This document shows, one piece after another, positions 43,199-52,209 of a stretch of DNA of 64,000 nt. The stretch's first letter is position 1, and every line of letters begins with the position of its first letter. The stretch comes from Hassallia sp050875635 (GTDB lineage: Bacteria; Cyanobacteriota; Cyanobacteriia; Cyanobacteriales; Nostocaceae): positions 1-64,000 of the forward strand of contig NZ_JBPAOH010000027.1 of assembly GCF_050875635.1 (NCBI RefSeq), read 5' to 3'. The notes beneath the pieces are model-generated. The model was not told the origin of the DNA. It did not search any database and worked only from the letters and a program-made list of their open reading frames with translations. Both the position numbers and the translations under genes were made by a program.

Positions 43199-43630
43199 AT
43201 GGGTATAAAATTTCAAGCTCTTGGCGGTTTATTAGTGCTGCTAGCTGCGAGTATTAGCATCCCAGCTTTTGCCGATGACAAGGGGACAACTAATTATGAA
43301 ACACCGAATGAAGTATTTGATCGAGCTTTCTTTAAAAACGATCGCAATTTCTACGGCAACAACACTTTTAGACGGCAAATAGACTGGCTGGTAGGACCTG
43401 GTTCGTTGTTCCGCAATTCCTTCCCGGAAAGTGAAATAGCGCGTGATGCTGAATTGGTTAACGTTGTCTATCGCGACATTCTCAATCAGCAAGTTGGCAA
43501 CGATCCATATATTCGCACGCCAGATTTACCCAATCCTTATAATACATCGTTAATGATGTCTCCTCGCTTAAACTCCAACAAGCTCAAAACCGGCACTGAA
43601 TTTAGGTTTGATACTGTACCACCTCGGTAA
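43199..43630 (+). CDS. Exported protein of unknown function
   Basis: The 143-residue protein has a clear signal peptide (MGIKFQALGGLLVLLAASIS, cleavage probably after PAFA) and a soluble mature part of about 118 residues, rich in Asn, Phe and Arg (ERAFF-like FDRAFFKNDRNFYGNN, LFRNSFPESEIARDAELVN). No cysteine or lipobox. It looks like a small periplasmic or thylakoid-lumen protein conserved in cyanobacteria, but I cannot name a family. GGAG upstream supports the ATG. A perfect 14-bp hairpin follows. Confidence 0.75.
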   Translation: MGIKFQALGGLLVLLAASISIPAFADDKGTTNYETPNEVFDRAFFKNDRNFYGNNTFRRQIDWLVGPGSLFRNSFPESEIARDAELVNVVYRDILNQQVGNDPYIRTPDLPNPYNTSLMMSPRLNSNKLKTGTEFRFDTVPPR

Positions 43631-43653
43631 AATACCGCTACGCTAAATCAATA

Positions 43654-43684
43654 GTCAATAGTCATGATAATCATGACTATTGAC
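43654..43684 (+). terminator. Perfect 14-bp hairpin after the exported-protein gene
   Basis: GTCAATAGTCATGA (43654-43667) and TCATGACTATTGAC (43671-43684) pair across a TAA loop. It follows the stop by 23 nt. There is no long T run. Confidence 0.6.
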
Positions 43685-43755
43685 CAAAGTCCAAAATTTT
43701 TGGCGTTGTATATTTTCGGGATAATTTTGTGATATGCGTCAAAAATTGAACGTAT

Positions 43756-43784
43756 TGTAGAGACGTTCCAGTGGAACGTCTCTA
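43756..43784. repeat. 29-bp perfect palindrome plus partial copies
   Basis: GTAGAGACGTTCCA, a central G, and TGGAACGTCTCTAC form 14-bp arms. The right arm is partly repeated downstream (GGAACGTCTCTACGATTCAT, near 43794-43813). It has the same design as the palindrome at 37-65. Confidence 0.88.
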
Positions 43785-43851
43785 CGATTCATGCGGAACG
43801 TCTCTACGATTCATCCCACGGTTATGCAATGCCAAATTTATCATGATTGGA

Positions 43852-43924
43852 TGCGCCCTACTGGAATCGAACCAGTCTGAAAGCGAATTATGAGCTCGCT
43901 GCCTCCCCAATCGGCCAAAGGCGC
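43852..43924 (-). tRNA. tRNA-Met (CAT anticodon)
   Basis: Read on the minus strand, GCGCCTT pairs with AGGGCGC (acceptor), a D arm GCC/GGC, an anticodon arm GCGAG-CTCATAA-TTCGC with CAT, a TTTCAG variable region and ACTGG-TTCGATT-CCAGT T arm give a full cloverleaf of 73 nt. CCA is not encoded. The first pair is G-C and the anticodon stem lacks the three G-C pairs of initiators, so it is an elongator Met, or an Ile tRNA with a modified CAT. Confidence 0.9.
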
Positions 43925-44185
43925 TTATTTAGGTTTGAGATTGCTATGAGTTATTACTTCAACGCTATTGCTAATTTTAGCGTTAGGTAGCAACCTCACG
44001 ACTCGATTTTAGCATGAGTTCACAGACTGTGAACCCTCTACAATAGTTTAGCAGATTTTATACTACATCATTTGACACAGAAATAGGGCAGACTAATATT
44101 GATTAAGTCTTTTAAAGATTGAAGTACACAGCTTCAATCCTTTTACATAAATAGACTATCATTCTTTGGCAATAGCTTCTTGGCA

Positions 44186-44881
44186 ATGAAATTAAATTCC
44201 ACTGTACTTCTGACGTTGATTTTATTAACCCTAATGTTGGGAGCGGGTTCTGTAAGCGCGTTTTGGGGCTTTACTTTGGGGAGTTCCGCACTTAAGGGTG
44301 TGACAACCCCAGATGGTCGTCCTACAACTAAATTCGCCAGCAGTAAGGCAAACAGCGCCCAACATCAAGCGGTAACGTTATTAAGAGAGGAAGAAATCCT
44401 CAAAATTGTTAAGTCCCGGATTGAGGGTAAGAGCAAGGCTGCTAAAGCTAAAAAATCTGATGACGAGGACGAAGAAAATACCAGCAAGCCAAAACCTCAG
44501 GAAACACCGACTGAAGTCGAAGAAAAACCCCAAGCCGGATTTCCCATCGCTGCTGAAAGCCAGAAAGTAACGATTTCTGTACAATCTGCTCGCTACTCTG
44601 GCGGTGATTTGCTACTTCGCGTGAAAATGCAGAATAAAGGAGCCGATTCCGTGCGCTTTTTATACAGTTTTTTGGATGTCACTGATGACAAAGGACGAAC
44701 CTTAAGCGCTAGTACCGACGGCTTGCCAGCAGAATTGCCTGCAAATGGACCGACATTTTCTGGTACAGTAAGTATTCCTACGCCTTTGCTTGACGATGTA
44801 AAGCGTATCTCACTTGCCTTGACTGATTATCCCGATCAAAAATTGAAACTGGAAGTGCCAAATATTCCTGTGGAAAGATAG
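44186..44881 (+). CDS. Exported or membrane-anchored protein with C-terminal beta domain
   Basis: The 231-residue protein starts at ATG 44186 (MKLNSTVLLTLILLTLMLGAG); a TTG lies two codons upstream. A signal or anchor helix is followed by an Ala/Lys/Glu-rich region (about 65-120; SKAAKAKKSDDEDEE, then Pro/Thr-rich) and a C-terminal domain of about 105 residues (KVTISVQSARYSGGDLLLRV) resembling an immunoglobulin-like or transglutaminase-type beta sandwich. No catalytic residue is evident. The family is not recognised. It is probably periplasmic. The stop lies directly before a GGGCATG array. Confidence 0.75.
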   Translation: MKLNSTVLLTLILLTLMLGAGSVSAFWGFTLGSSALKGVTTPDGRPTTKFASSKANSAQHQAVTLLREEEILKIVKSRIEGKSKAAKAKKSDDEDEENTSKPKPQETPTEVEEKPQAGFPIAAESQKVTISVQSARYSGGDLLLRVKMQNKGADSVRFLYSFLDVTDDKGRTLSASTDGLPAELPANGPTFSGTVSIPTPLLDDVKRISLALTDYPDQKLKLEVPNIPVER

Positions 44882-44955
44882 GGCATGGGGCATGGGGCAT
44901 GGGGCATTGGGCATTGGGCATGGGGCATGGGGCATGGGGCATGGGGCATGGGGCA
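44882..44955. repeat. GGGCATG heptamer array
   Basis: About ten 7-mers GGGCATG or GGGCATT follow the stop codon without a break. The complement (CCCCATGCC, CCCAATGCC) also occurs at 6190-6218. Confidence 0.9.
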
Positions 44956-44966
44956 TAGGTTTGGCT

Positions 44967-45093
44967 GTGCGTTGCTCTGGTTCCCTCCGAGTCCCGCATC
45001 TGCCGTCATTGGTAATAATTCTTTCCCTTTCCCCTTTCCCCTTTCCCCTTTCACGGCAGGTGCTACAACGGGGGGAACCAGAGCACAACGCAC
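44967..45093. repeat. 127-bp MITE-like element with long inverted ends
   Basis: The left end GTGCGTTGCTCTGGTTCCC and the right end, read inward, GTGCGTTGTGCTCTGGTTCC differ by a 2-nt indel. Weaker pairing continues to TGCCGTCA (45001-45008) and TCACGGCA (45051-45058), with CCCTTT runs in the middle. No clear target duplication. Confidence 0.7.
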
Positions 45094-45261
45094 TGCCTCC
45101 CCTTTTCCCCTCTTAAAAAAGCCCCCAGCTCCCCCTTGTCCCCCTTGTCCCCCTTGTCTCCCTAATCCCCAGTTTGGTCGTAAACAATCAACAACTAAGC
45201 ACTAACAATCCCTAATCTCAAGATTATCTTTCTAAATAGGAGCGTCAGTTGTACACGGGCT

Positions 45262-46629
45262 TTGACGGTGATTGGTTTTCCTAGTTTAAGTTTGACAGAT
45301 GTGGGGCTGCGATTGTTGTCAGTGCTGCTGCTGATAGCGATCAATGCTTTTTTTGTAACAGCCGAGTTTTCGATAGTGACAGTGAGACGATCGCGCATTC
45401 AGCAGTTAGTCGAAGCTGGTGACATTCAGGCGATCGCGGTGGAAATGTTGCAACGTAGTATAGATAGATTGCTATCTACTACTCAGTTAGGCATTACTTT
45501 GTCTAGCTTGGCGTTGGGTTGGATTGGCGAAAGTACAATTGTCGGGTTAGTAAGTTCATGGCTGGAATCATTACCTTTACCTATGGGGACGAGTGTTTTT
45601 ATCGCTCATTCCCTATCGATCCCGATCGCCTTTTTCTTAATCGCTTATCTACAAATTATTTTAGGCGAACTATGTCCCAAATCGATCGCCATGCTGTACT
45701 CAGAACAGCTAGCGCGGTTTTTGGGACCTTCAGTAAAAGCGATCGTTAGATTTTTCAGCCCCTTTATCTGGATTCTCAACCAATCAACTCGTGCCATCAT
45801 GCGATTGTTTGGCATTCAGTATACAGGACAAAGCTGGCTACCACCTGTTACCTCAAAAGAACTGCAACTTATTATCTCTACAGAACAAGAATCTACTGGT
45901 TTGCAGCTTTCAGAGCGAGAATTGCTGAATAATGTGTTTGAATTTGGTGATGTAACAGCACAATTGGTGATGGTTCCCCGCACCAGCATTATAGCTTTGC
46001 CCAAAGATGCGACCTTCAACAGATTGCTGACTGAAATGGTAGCGACTGGTCACTCTCGCTATCCTGTCATCGGCGAATCTTTAGACGATATTCGCGGCAT
46101 TATTTATTTTAAAGATTTGGCAGAACCTTTAGCTACTAACAAGCTGACGTTACAGACACATATCCAGCCTTGGATGCGTCCTGCGCGGTTTGTCCCAGAA
46201 AATATGCCATTAAGTGAATTATTGCCCCGGATGCAGCAAGAGAAACCAGCAATGGCGATCGTCGTCAATGAATTTGGCGGTACTGTTGGGCTAGTAACCA
46301 TTCAAGATGTCATAGCCGAAATTATTGGCGACGCAGACGAAGCCGAAAGTAGCGACGACTTGTTAATCAAGATGTTAGATGAACAGACATATTTGGTGCA
46401 AGCGCAAATCAACTTAGAAGACTTTAACGAAGTCTTGCACTTCAATTTGCCTTTAACTAAAAAATATCAGACATTAGGTGGCTTTTTGCTCTACCAATTG
46501 CAAAAAATTCCTTCTATGGGGGAAACCTTTAATTATAACAATCTGGAGTTTACCGTCATGTCCGTCACCGGACCACGCCTGCACCAAATCCAAGTGCGAC
46601 GCCTTGAAGAGGGGGAGAGGGGGGGATGA
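45262..46629 (+). CDS. CNNM/CBS domain membrane protein (hemolysin/CorC family)
   Basis: The 455-residue protein has an N-terminal CNNM (DUF21) transmembrane region with about four helices (LLSVLLLIAINAFFVTAEF; LGITLSSLALGWIGE), two CBS domains (about 215-340; VMVPRTSIIAL, HSRYPVIGESLDDIRGIIY) and a C-terminal transporter-associated CorC_HlyC domain (about 360-445). Such proteins are linked to Mg or Co efflux. The best start is TTG 45262 or GTG 45268; AGGAG lies about 20 nt upstream, so the start is uncertain. The last codons EEGERGG and the stop are formed by the edge of a GGGAGA repeat array, so the native C-terminus was replaced. Confidence 0.9.
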   Translation: MTVIGFPSLSLTDVGLRLLSVLLLIAINAFFVTAEFSIVTVRRSRIQQLVEAGDIQAIAVEMLQRSIDRLLSTTQLGITLSSLALGWIGESTIVGLVSSWLESLPLPMGTSVFIAHSLSIPIAFFLIAYLQIILGELCPKSIAMLYSEQLARFLGPSVKAIVRFFSPFIWILNQSTRAIMRLFGIQYTGQSWLPPVTSKELQLIISTEQESTGLQLSERELLNNVFEFGDVTAQLVMVPRTSIIALPKDATFNRLLTEMVATGHSRYPVIGESLDDIRGIIYFKDLAEPLATNKLTLQTHIQPWMRPARFVPENMPLSELLPRMQQEKPAMAIVVNEFGGTVGLVTIQDVIAEIIGDADEAESSDDLLIKMLDEQTYLVQAQINLEDFNEVLHFNLPLTKKYQTLGGFLLYQLQKIPSMGETFNYNNLEFTVMSVTGPRLHQIQVRRLEEGERGG

Positions 46630-46800
46630 GGAGATGGGGAGATGGGGAGATGGGGAGATGGGGAGATGGGGAGATGGGGAGATGGGGAGATGGGGAGAGG
46701 AGGGGTAGAGGAGTTTGAGGCGACTGGCGAACCCGAAGGGGAAGAAAGAATTGTCTCCTTGTCTCCTTGTCCCCTTGTCCTCCTTGTCCTCTTGTCCCCA
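46625..46800. repeat. GAGATGGG octamer array with C-rich counterpart
   Basis: Nine or so GGGAGATG units (46632-46697) are followed by GCGACTGGCGAACCCG (46720-46735) and then TTGTCTCC/TTGTCCCC repeats to 46800. The latter is the reverse complement of the GGACAAGG repeats elsewhere. Confidence 0.85.
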
Positions 46801-46804
46801 TGCC

Positions 46805-47482
46805 CTACTCAACATACGCGACTGGATCGACGATTCCCAATTCGGCAAAAGCCGCGAGACGCAAGCGGCAAGAATCGCACACTCCGCAAGCTTTATCACC
46901 GCCGGCGTAGCAAGACCAAGTTAATTCCCACGGTACGCCCAATTTATTGCCAAGTTGGATAATTTCGGTTTTTTTCAGGTTAATTAGGGGTGATTCAATC
47001 GTAATTGCTTGCCCAAGACGCCCTTGTTTTGTTCCTAAACTAAAGACTTCTTGCATCGCTTGGATGTAATCGGGGCGACAATCAGGATATCCAGAATAAT
47101 CTAAAGCATTAATCCCAATGTAAACGCGATCGCCGCCAATAATTTCCGCTCTTGCGAGGGCAAAGCTTAAAAATATTGTATTGCGAGCCGGAACATAAGT
47201 TACAGGAATATCTTCCGACATTTGAGCGAGCGATCGCTCTTGGGGTAAATCAATAGTGTCGTCTGTAAGTGCCGAACCGCCCCATTGCCGTAAGTCAAAT
47301 TTTACTACTTGATGTTCTACCACTCCAGCTTGTTGAGCGACTAACAGCGCTGACTGTAACTCTCGTCGGTGTCGCTGCTGGTAATCAAAGGATATGGCGT
47401 GACACTCACAACCGTCAGCTTTGGCTTGATAGAGAATTGTGGAAGAATCTAATCCTCCAGACAACAGAATTACAGCTTTCAT
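46805..47482 (-). CDS. queC: 7-cyano-7-deazaguanine synthase QueC
   Basis: The 225-residue enzyme makes preQ0 from 7-carboxy-7-deazaguanine using ATP and ammonia, for queuosine in tRNA. The PP-loop is SGGLDSST (8-15), FDYQQRHRREL follows, and the C-terminal zinc site is built from CYAGGDKACGVCDSC. Length is normal. ATG 47482 opens MKAVILLSGGLD. No other queuosine gene is adjacent. Confidence 0.97.
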   Translation of the reverse strand: MKAVILLSGGLDSSTILYQAKADGCECHAISFDYQQRHRRELQSALLVAQQAGVVEHQVVKFDLRQWGGSALTDDTIDLPQERSLAQMSEDIPVTYVPARNTIFLSFALARAEIIGGDRVYIGINALDYSGYPDCRPDYIQAMQEVFSLGTKQGRLGQAITIESPLINLKKTEIIQLGNKLGVPWELTWSCYAGGDKACGVCDSCRLRLAAFAELGIVDPVAYVE

Positions 47483-47548
47483 CTGAGTTTTAATTTTTGA
47501 TTTGATTTGTCAACATGCCACAAACAGAGGTTGTGTCAGTGTCTTTAG

Positions 47549-47701
47549 CGTGGTCTATACGAAACAAGAGAGTGGCAAGCCGCCTTAAATAAGGAAATTG
47601 CATCAATCGAAGCCAAAACGTGGCACGATGACTTAAACAAGCCGCTCTGGGTTTCTGCCGGATTTTGGAGATTATTCAATGAAAATAATTTAAGTGTATA
47701 A
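47549..47701 (+). pseudogene. Possible remnant of a protein gene
   Basis: The frame from about 47549 to TAA 47699-47701 encodes LYETREWQAALNKEIASIEA, then KTWHDDLNKPLWVSAGFWRL, with protein-like composition, but has no start codon and an upstream TAG. It looks like the 3' end of a decayed gene. The family is not recognised. Confidence 0.35.
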
Positions 47702-48123
47702 GCGATCGCAATTTCAAATGAAACTCTTCTTGTTGAAAATCCTCTAAGTAGTATATTTTTTGGCTTTTGTAATTTTACTGACAATAAAGTGAAGAATTTT
47801 AACTTGTCTTCAATCAATATTGATCCCGGTAAGTAATTGCCTAAATGCAGAGCGAGAAAGTAACCCTTATTTCTTACTTAATTTTTCAAGTTAATAAAAA
47901 GACATATTCGGTTTTGTGTAAAGCGCAAAAAAACTAATCGCTCAAAACTAAATATACAAAACAAACTTAGATTGCGGGAACTCACAACAAACTTTGAAAT
48001 TCTTCATAAATAGAACCTCTATGTTACCATCTGGATGGTTTTAGACGGCTCATGACTAGCAATAAAGTATAAACGCCAACGCTCGAAGCGTCTTTAGATT
48101 TGGTGGTTGAGGAGAAAATAGTA

Positions 48124-49206
48124 GTGCAAAATAGCATGTCAGTGGCAGAATTGAATCCATATATACAACGAAACCAGCCACGACCGATCCGCATAGGCGT
48201 GATTGGGGTGGGTAATATGGGACAACATCACACGCGTGTACTCAGTTCAATGAAAGACGTTGAACTGGTCGGGGTGTCAGATATTAATGTTGAGCGAGGG
48301 TTAGAAACCGCCAGTAAATATAAGGTGCGTTTCTTTGAAGATTACTGTGACTTGCTGCCTCATGTAGATGCAGTTTGTGTCGCGGTTCCCACCCGCTTGC
48401 ATTATGCCGTCGGCATCAACTGTCTTTTGGCAGGAATTCATGTTTTGATGGAAAAGCCGATCGCTGCGAGCATTTCTGAGGCAGAATCCTTAGTAAATGC
48501 CGCTGCTGAATCTCAATGTATCCTGCAAGTAGGTCACATTGAGCGCTTTAGTCCAGCTTTCCAAGAATTGAGCAAAGTGCTGAAAACAGAGGAAGTGCTG
48601 GCTCTAGAAGCTCACCGCATGAATCCTTACTCAGACCGGGCAAACGATGTGTCAGTTGTGTTGGATCTGATGATCCACGACATTGACCTACTTTTAGAAT
48701 TAGCCGCATCCCCAGTAGTGAAGTTGACGGCTAGTGGTAGTCGCGCCCAAGACTCTGGCTATTTAGATTATGTCACAGCTACCTTGGGGTTTGCTAATGG
48801 CATTGTCGCTACCCTCACAGCCAGCAAAATCACTCACCGTAAAATTCGCCGCATTTCTGCTCATTGCAAAAACTCGTTTACGGAAGCAGATTTTCTTAAA
48901 AATGAAATTTTGATTCATCGGCACAGTATTGCCAATTCAATGATGGATCATCGACAAGTCTTTTACAAGCAGGATGGTTTAATAGAACAAGTCTACACCA
49001 GTAATATTGATAAGTTGGGTGCAGAATTAGAGCATTTTGTCAACTGCGTACATGGTGGCAATCAACCTTCAGTTGGTGGCGAACAAGCGCTAAAAGCTCT
49101 CAGATTAGCAAGTTTAATTGAACAAATGGCTTTGGAAGATAAAGTTTGGAATCCATTAGAGTGGCAATCTGAACATTTAGTGCAATCATTGTCTCCTACA
49201 GTTTAA
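48124..49206 (+). CDS. Gfo/Idh/MocA family oxidoreductase
   Basis: The 360-residue NAD(P)-dependent oxidoreductase has GVIGVGNMGQHHTRVL (Rossmann), MEKPIAASISEAE (the EKP motif) and the C-terminal alpha/beta domain with LDLMIHDIDLLLELA. I prefer the GTG at 48124 because GAGGAG (48109-48114) lies 9 nt before it; an ATG at 48136 and a TTG at 48100 are alternatives. It likely acts on a sugar or related metabolite, perhaps an inositol or UDP-sugar type; substrate unknown. It is followed by a terminator. Confidence 0.9.
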   Translation: MQNSMSVAELNPYIQRNQPRPIRIGVIGVGNMGQHHTRVLSSMKDVELVGVSDINVERGLETASKYKVRFFEDYCDLLPHVDAVCVAVPTRLHYAVGINCLLAGIHVLMEKPIAASISEAESLVNAAAESQCILQVGHIERFSPAFQELSKVLKTEEVLALEAHRMNPYSDRANDVSVVLDLMIHDIDLLLELAASPVVKLTASGSRAQDSGYLDYVTATLGFANGIVATLTASKITHRKIRRISAHCKNSFTEADFLKNEILIHRHSIANSMMDHRQVFYKQDGLIEQVYTSNIDKLGAELEHFVNCVHGGNQPSVGGEQALKALRLASLIEQMALEDKVWNPLEWQSEHLVQSLSPTV

Positions 49207-49262
49207 AAGGTAAAAGGTAAAAGGTAGAAGGTAGAAATAACTTTTACCTTTTACTTTTTTTT
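49205..49262 (+). terminator. Intrinsic terminator after the Gfo/Idh/MocA gene
   Basis: AAAAGGTAAAAG (49205-49216) pairs with CTTTTACCTTTT (49241-49252), followed by a run of eight T (49255-49262). Confidence 0.75.
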
Positions 49263-49408
49263 GGCTTCGTGTTATTAAGGCGGAAAGTGCAAATTTTATT
49301 GCCGCATCAAAATATTTAAACTCTGACAAAAGTAAATTATTAATTATTAATAAATATTAAGTTTAATTTAGCAATTAAACAGCTGTAGTAATTTTAGGAG
49401 TTGACTTC

Positions 49409-50023
49409 ATGGGAGATTGGATCAAAAATACGATTGAATCCCTAGGTTACTTGGGAATAGCGGCGCTGATGTTTGTGGAAAATCTTTTTCCCCCAATACC
49501 TTCAGAACTAATCATGCCACTGGCGGGATATAGTGCGAATCTACCAGGAGCAAAACTCAACGTTATTGGCGTGTTTTTTGCGGGGCTATGTGGTTCTGTA
49601 TTGGGAGCATTAGTTTGGTACTACCCAGGCAAATTTTTGGGCGAAGAGCGTTTGAAAGCTTTGGCTGACAAGTACGGCAAGTGGATAACTGTATCTAGCA
49701 AAGATATCACTAAGGCAAAACGCTGGTTTGATAGGCAAGGTAGCAAAGCGGTGTTGATTGGTCGCCTTGTGCCGGGAGTCCGCACATTAATTTCTGTGCC
49801 CGCAGGCATTAGCAATATGCCGTTGTTGCCTTTCCTATTTTACACAACTTTGGGTAGCGCTGCTTGGGTAGGTTTGCTAACATACTCTGGATACGTGTTG
49901 GGTAGTCAATACGAACTTGTGGACAAGTACCTTGCGCCTGTATCTAAAATCGTGCTTGGGTGTCTTGCTCTGGCATTTATTTTTTGGGTAGTCAAACGCA
50001 AGCGAAAAAACAGGAGAAAATGA
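49409..50023 (+). CDS. DedA family membrane protein
   Basis: The 204-residue integral membrane protein belongs to the DedA/SNARE-associated (VTT) family, linked to phospholipid flipping and membrane potential. It has FVENLFPPIPSELIMPLAGY, GALVWYYPGKFLGEERL, GRLVPGVRTLISVPAGISNM and four to five hydrophobic helices, with a basic C-terminus (KRKRKNRRK). The ATG follows TAGGAG. Single gene with no operon partner. Confidence 0.93.
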   Translation: MGDWIKNTIESLGYLGIAALMFVENLFPPIPSELIMPLAGYSANLPGAKLNVIGVFFAGLCGSVLGALVWYYPGKFLGEERLKALADKYGKWITVSSKDITKAKRWFDRQGSKAVLIGRLVPGVRTLISVPAGISNMPLLPFLFYTTLGSAAWVGLLTYSGYVLGSQYELVDKYLAPVSKIVLGCLALAFIFWVVKRKRKNRRK

Positions 50024-50231
50024 CAACAAGAGCGCTAATTGTGTAATAGCAAGCGTGAAGAGTGCCAAAAATTCGCCTACATTATCCTAAATAATGTTAA
50101 CTTTTTTAACGCATTAAGTAATTCTTGGCGTATTTCTGGCAACACCAAACGCAAGCAAAAGTTTCTGCTTGACGCATTTTTGTAAGATGAGCATGATAAC
50201 TTTTAAAGCTAAGTAAAGACTAGGAGCTTTC

Positions 50232-51389
50232 ATGACAGACCAACCTTCCGCCGCTACTCCAATGAATGCCGCTGCTATCCCCATGAATAGAGTGTCGGCA
50301 TCTACCCCGCTAAATGCTGCTAATAATGTTCCCAAGCCAGGTATAGGTATGGTTACAGGGAAAGCGATTCTTAGTGTTGATTTAGGTAGAACTTCCACCA
50401 AGACTTGTGTAAGTCGCGAACCGAACAATGTGATGTTCGTGCCCGCTAACGTCAAGCAAATGACTATGGAACAGGTGCGTGGAGGCGTTTTTGAGGCACG
50501 CGCTACTGACCCGTTAATGGATCTGTGGCTGGAATATCAAGGTAATGGCTATGCTGTTGGTCAACTAGCAGCAGATTTTGGAGCAAATCTCGGAGTCGGT
50601 CAATCTAAGGTTGAAGATGCACTGGTAAAAGTTTTGGCTTGTGCCGGCTACTTCAAGCTGAAAGATGAAATCTCAGTTATTCTCGGTCTGCCTTTTCTTT
50701 CTTTAGAGCAATTTGAAAAAGAAAAAGCACAACTGATCAGTCAGGTAGGTGGTCCCCATGTGATGAACTTCCGAGGGGAATCTGTGAACCTGAATGTTAG
50801 CAAGGTTTGGGTAATGCCAGAAGGCTATGGCAGTCTTTTATGGTGTGAAGCTCAACCGAAAAAAGGACCGGGTGTTCCAGATTTTACCAAAGTTTCGGTG
50901 GCGATCGTCGATATCGGACATCAAACTATCGATTGTTTAATGGTGGATAACTTCCGTTTCGCTCGCGGTGCTTCTAAGAGCGAAGACTTTGCGATGAGCA
51001 AGTTTTATGAAATAGTCGCCAAAGAGATTGAAGGAGCGGATAGTCAGTCTCTAGCGTTAATTTCAGCTGTGAACAAGCCCAAAGGCGATCGCTTTTATCG
51101 TCCAAAAGGTGCCAGCAAGCCAACTAACCTAGATGATTTTCTCCCCAACCTGACAGAGCAGTTTTCTCGTCAGATATGCGATCGCGTGCTAGCATGGCTA
51201 CCAGAACGCGTTACTGATGTGATTCTCACTGGCGGTGGTGGTGAGTTCTTCTGGGAAGATATGCAACGACTGCTCAAAGATGCGAAAATTAATGCCCACC
51301 TAGCTGCTCCCTCTCGCCAAGCTAACGCTTTGGGGCAGTATATTTATGGAGAAGCACAGATTTCTTCCAGTCGCTCCGCTAGGGCTTAA
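50232..51389 (+). CDS. Actin-like ATPase (ParM/Alp type)
   Basis: The 385-residue protein has an actin fold: phosphate-1 motif SVDLGRTSTKT, phosphate-2 VAIVDIGHQTIDC and the adenosine motif ILTGGGGEFF. A roughly 48-residue Ala/Pro/Asn-rich N-terminal extension precedes the fold. It resembles ParM/StbA plasmid-segregation actins more than MreB. The next gene, 5 nt downstream, encodes a small protein fitting a ParR-like adaptor, so this looks like a filament-adaptor pair. It is in a chromosomal setting. A separate cytoskeletal role is possible. RBS TAGGAGC precedes the ATG. Confidence 0.85.
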   Translation: MTDQPSAATPMNAAAIPMNRVSASTPLNAANNVPKPGIGMVTGKAILSVDLGRTSTKTCVSREPNNVMFVPANVKQMTMEQVRGGVFEARATDPLMDLWLEYQGNGYAVGQLAADFGANLGVGQSKVEDALVKVLACAGYFKLKDEISVILGLPFLSLEQFEKEKAQLISQVGGPHVMNFRGESVNLNVSKVWVMPEGYGSLLWCEAQPKKGPGVPDFTKVSVAIVDIGHQTIDCLMVDNFRFARGASKSEDFAMSKFYEIVAKEIEGADSQSLALISAVNKPKGDRFYRPKGASKPTNLDDFLPNLTEQFSRQICDRVLAWLPERVTDVILTGGGGEFFWEDMQRLLKDAKINAHLAAPSRQANALGQYIYGEAQISSSRSARA

Positions 51390-51394
51390 AACTG

Positions 51395-51904
<510 letters not shown>

Positions 51905-51941
51905 ACAGTCATCAGGTGTTGAGCAGAAAATGTCAATAAAC

Positions 51942-51981
51942 ATCCTTAATAGTAATTACTATTAAGGATTGTTAATTTTTT
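51942..51981 (+). terminator. Perfect 28-bp palindrome with T run
   Basis: ATCCTTAATAGTAA (51942-51955) and TTACTATTAAGGAT (51956-51969) form an inverted repeat, then TGTTAATTTTTTT. It is a likely terminator for the actin-like operon. Confidence 0.75.
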
Positions 51982-52056
51982 TAGATAAGATTTATAGACA
52001 ATTGATGGTATGTGGGTAAGTGTAAAATTGCGCTTTATCGCCCTTAAGCGCTTTAG

Positions 52057-52130
52057 CCTGGGGCTATACATGCGAAAAGCCTACCTAGCCTGTAGCAACG
52101 TTACGCACGGCGAACGTAGGCTAGTTAGGC
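52057..52130. repeat. MITE-like element related to 29089-29149, with a nested segment
   Basis: It shares CCTGGGGCTATAC (52057-52069) with the 29.1-kb element. An additional inverted repeat, GCCTACCTAGCC (52079-52090) with GGCTAGTTAGGC (52119-52130), encloses CAACGTTACGCACGGCGAACG, which is absent from the other copy. The rest of 51982-52209 is plain AT-rich DNA. Confidence 0.6.
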
Positions 52131-52209
52131 GTATTTTCATAGATAAAGTGTTAGTAAACTGCAAGTTATCGGGTAAAATTACTTAGTAACAGATTTGAAA
52201 CTATAACTT

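Noticed and set aside
43852..43924. Initiator tRNA-Met
   Set aside because: It has a G-C first pair and no run of three G-C pairs in the anticodon stem, so it is an elongator-type or Ile tRNA.
50024..50231. parC-like centromere repeats upstream of the actin gene
   Set aside because: AACGCA-type words recur, but without regular spacing or length; not enough to call a centromere.
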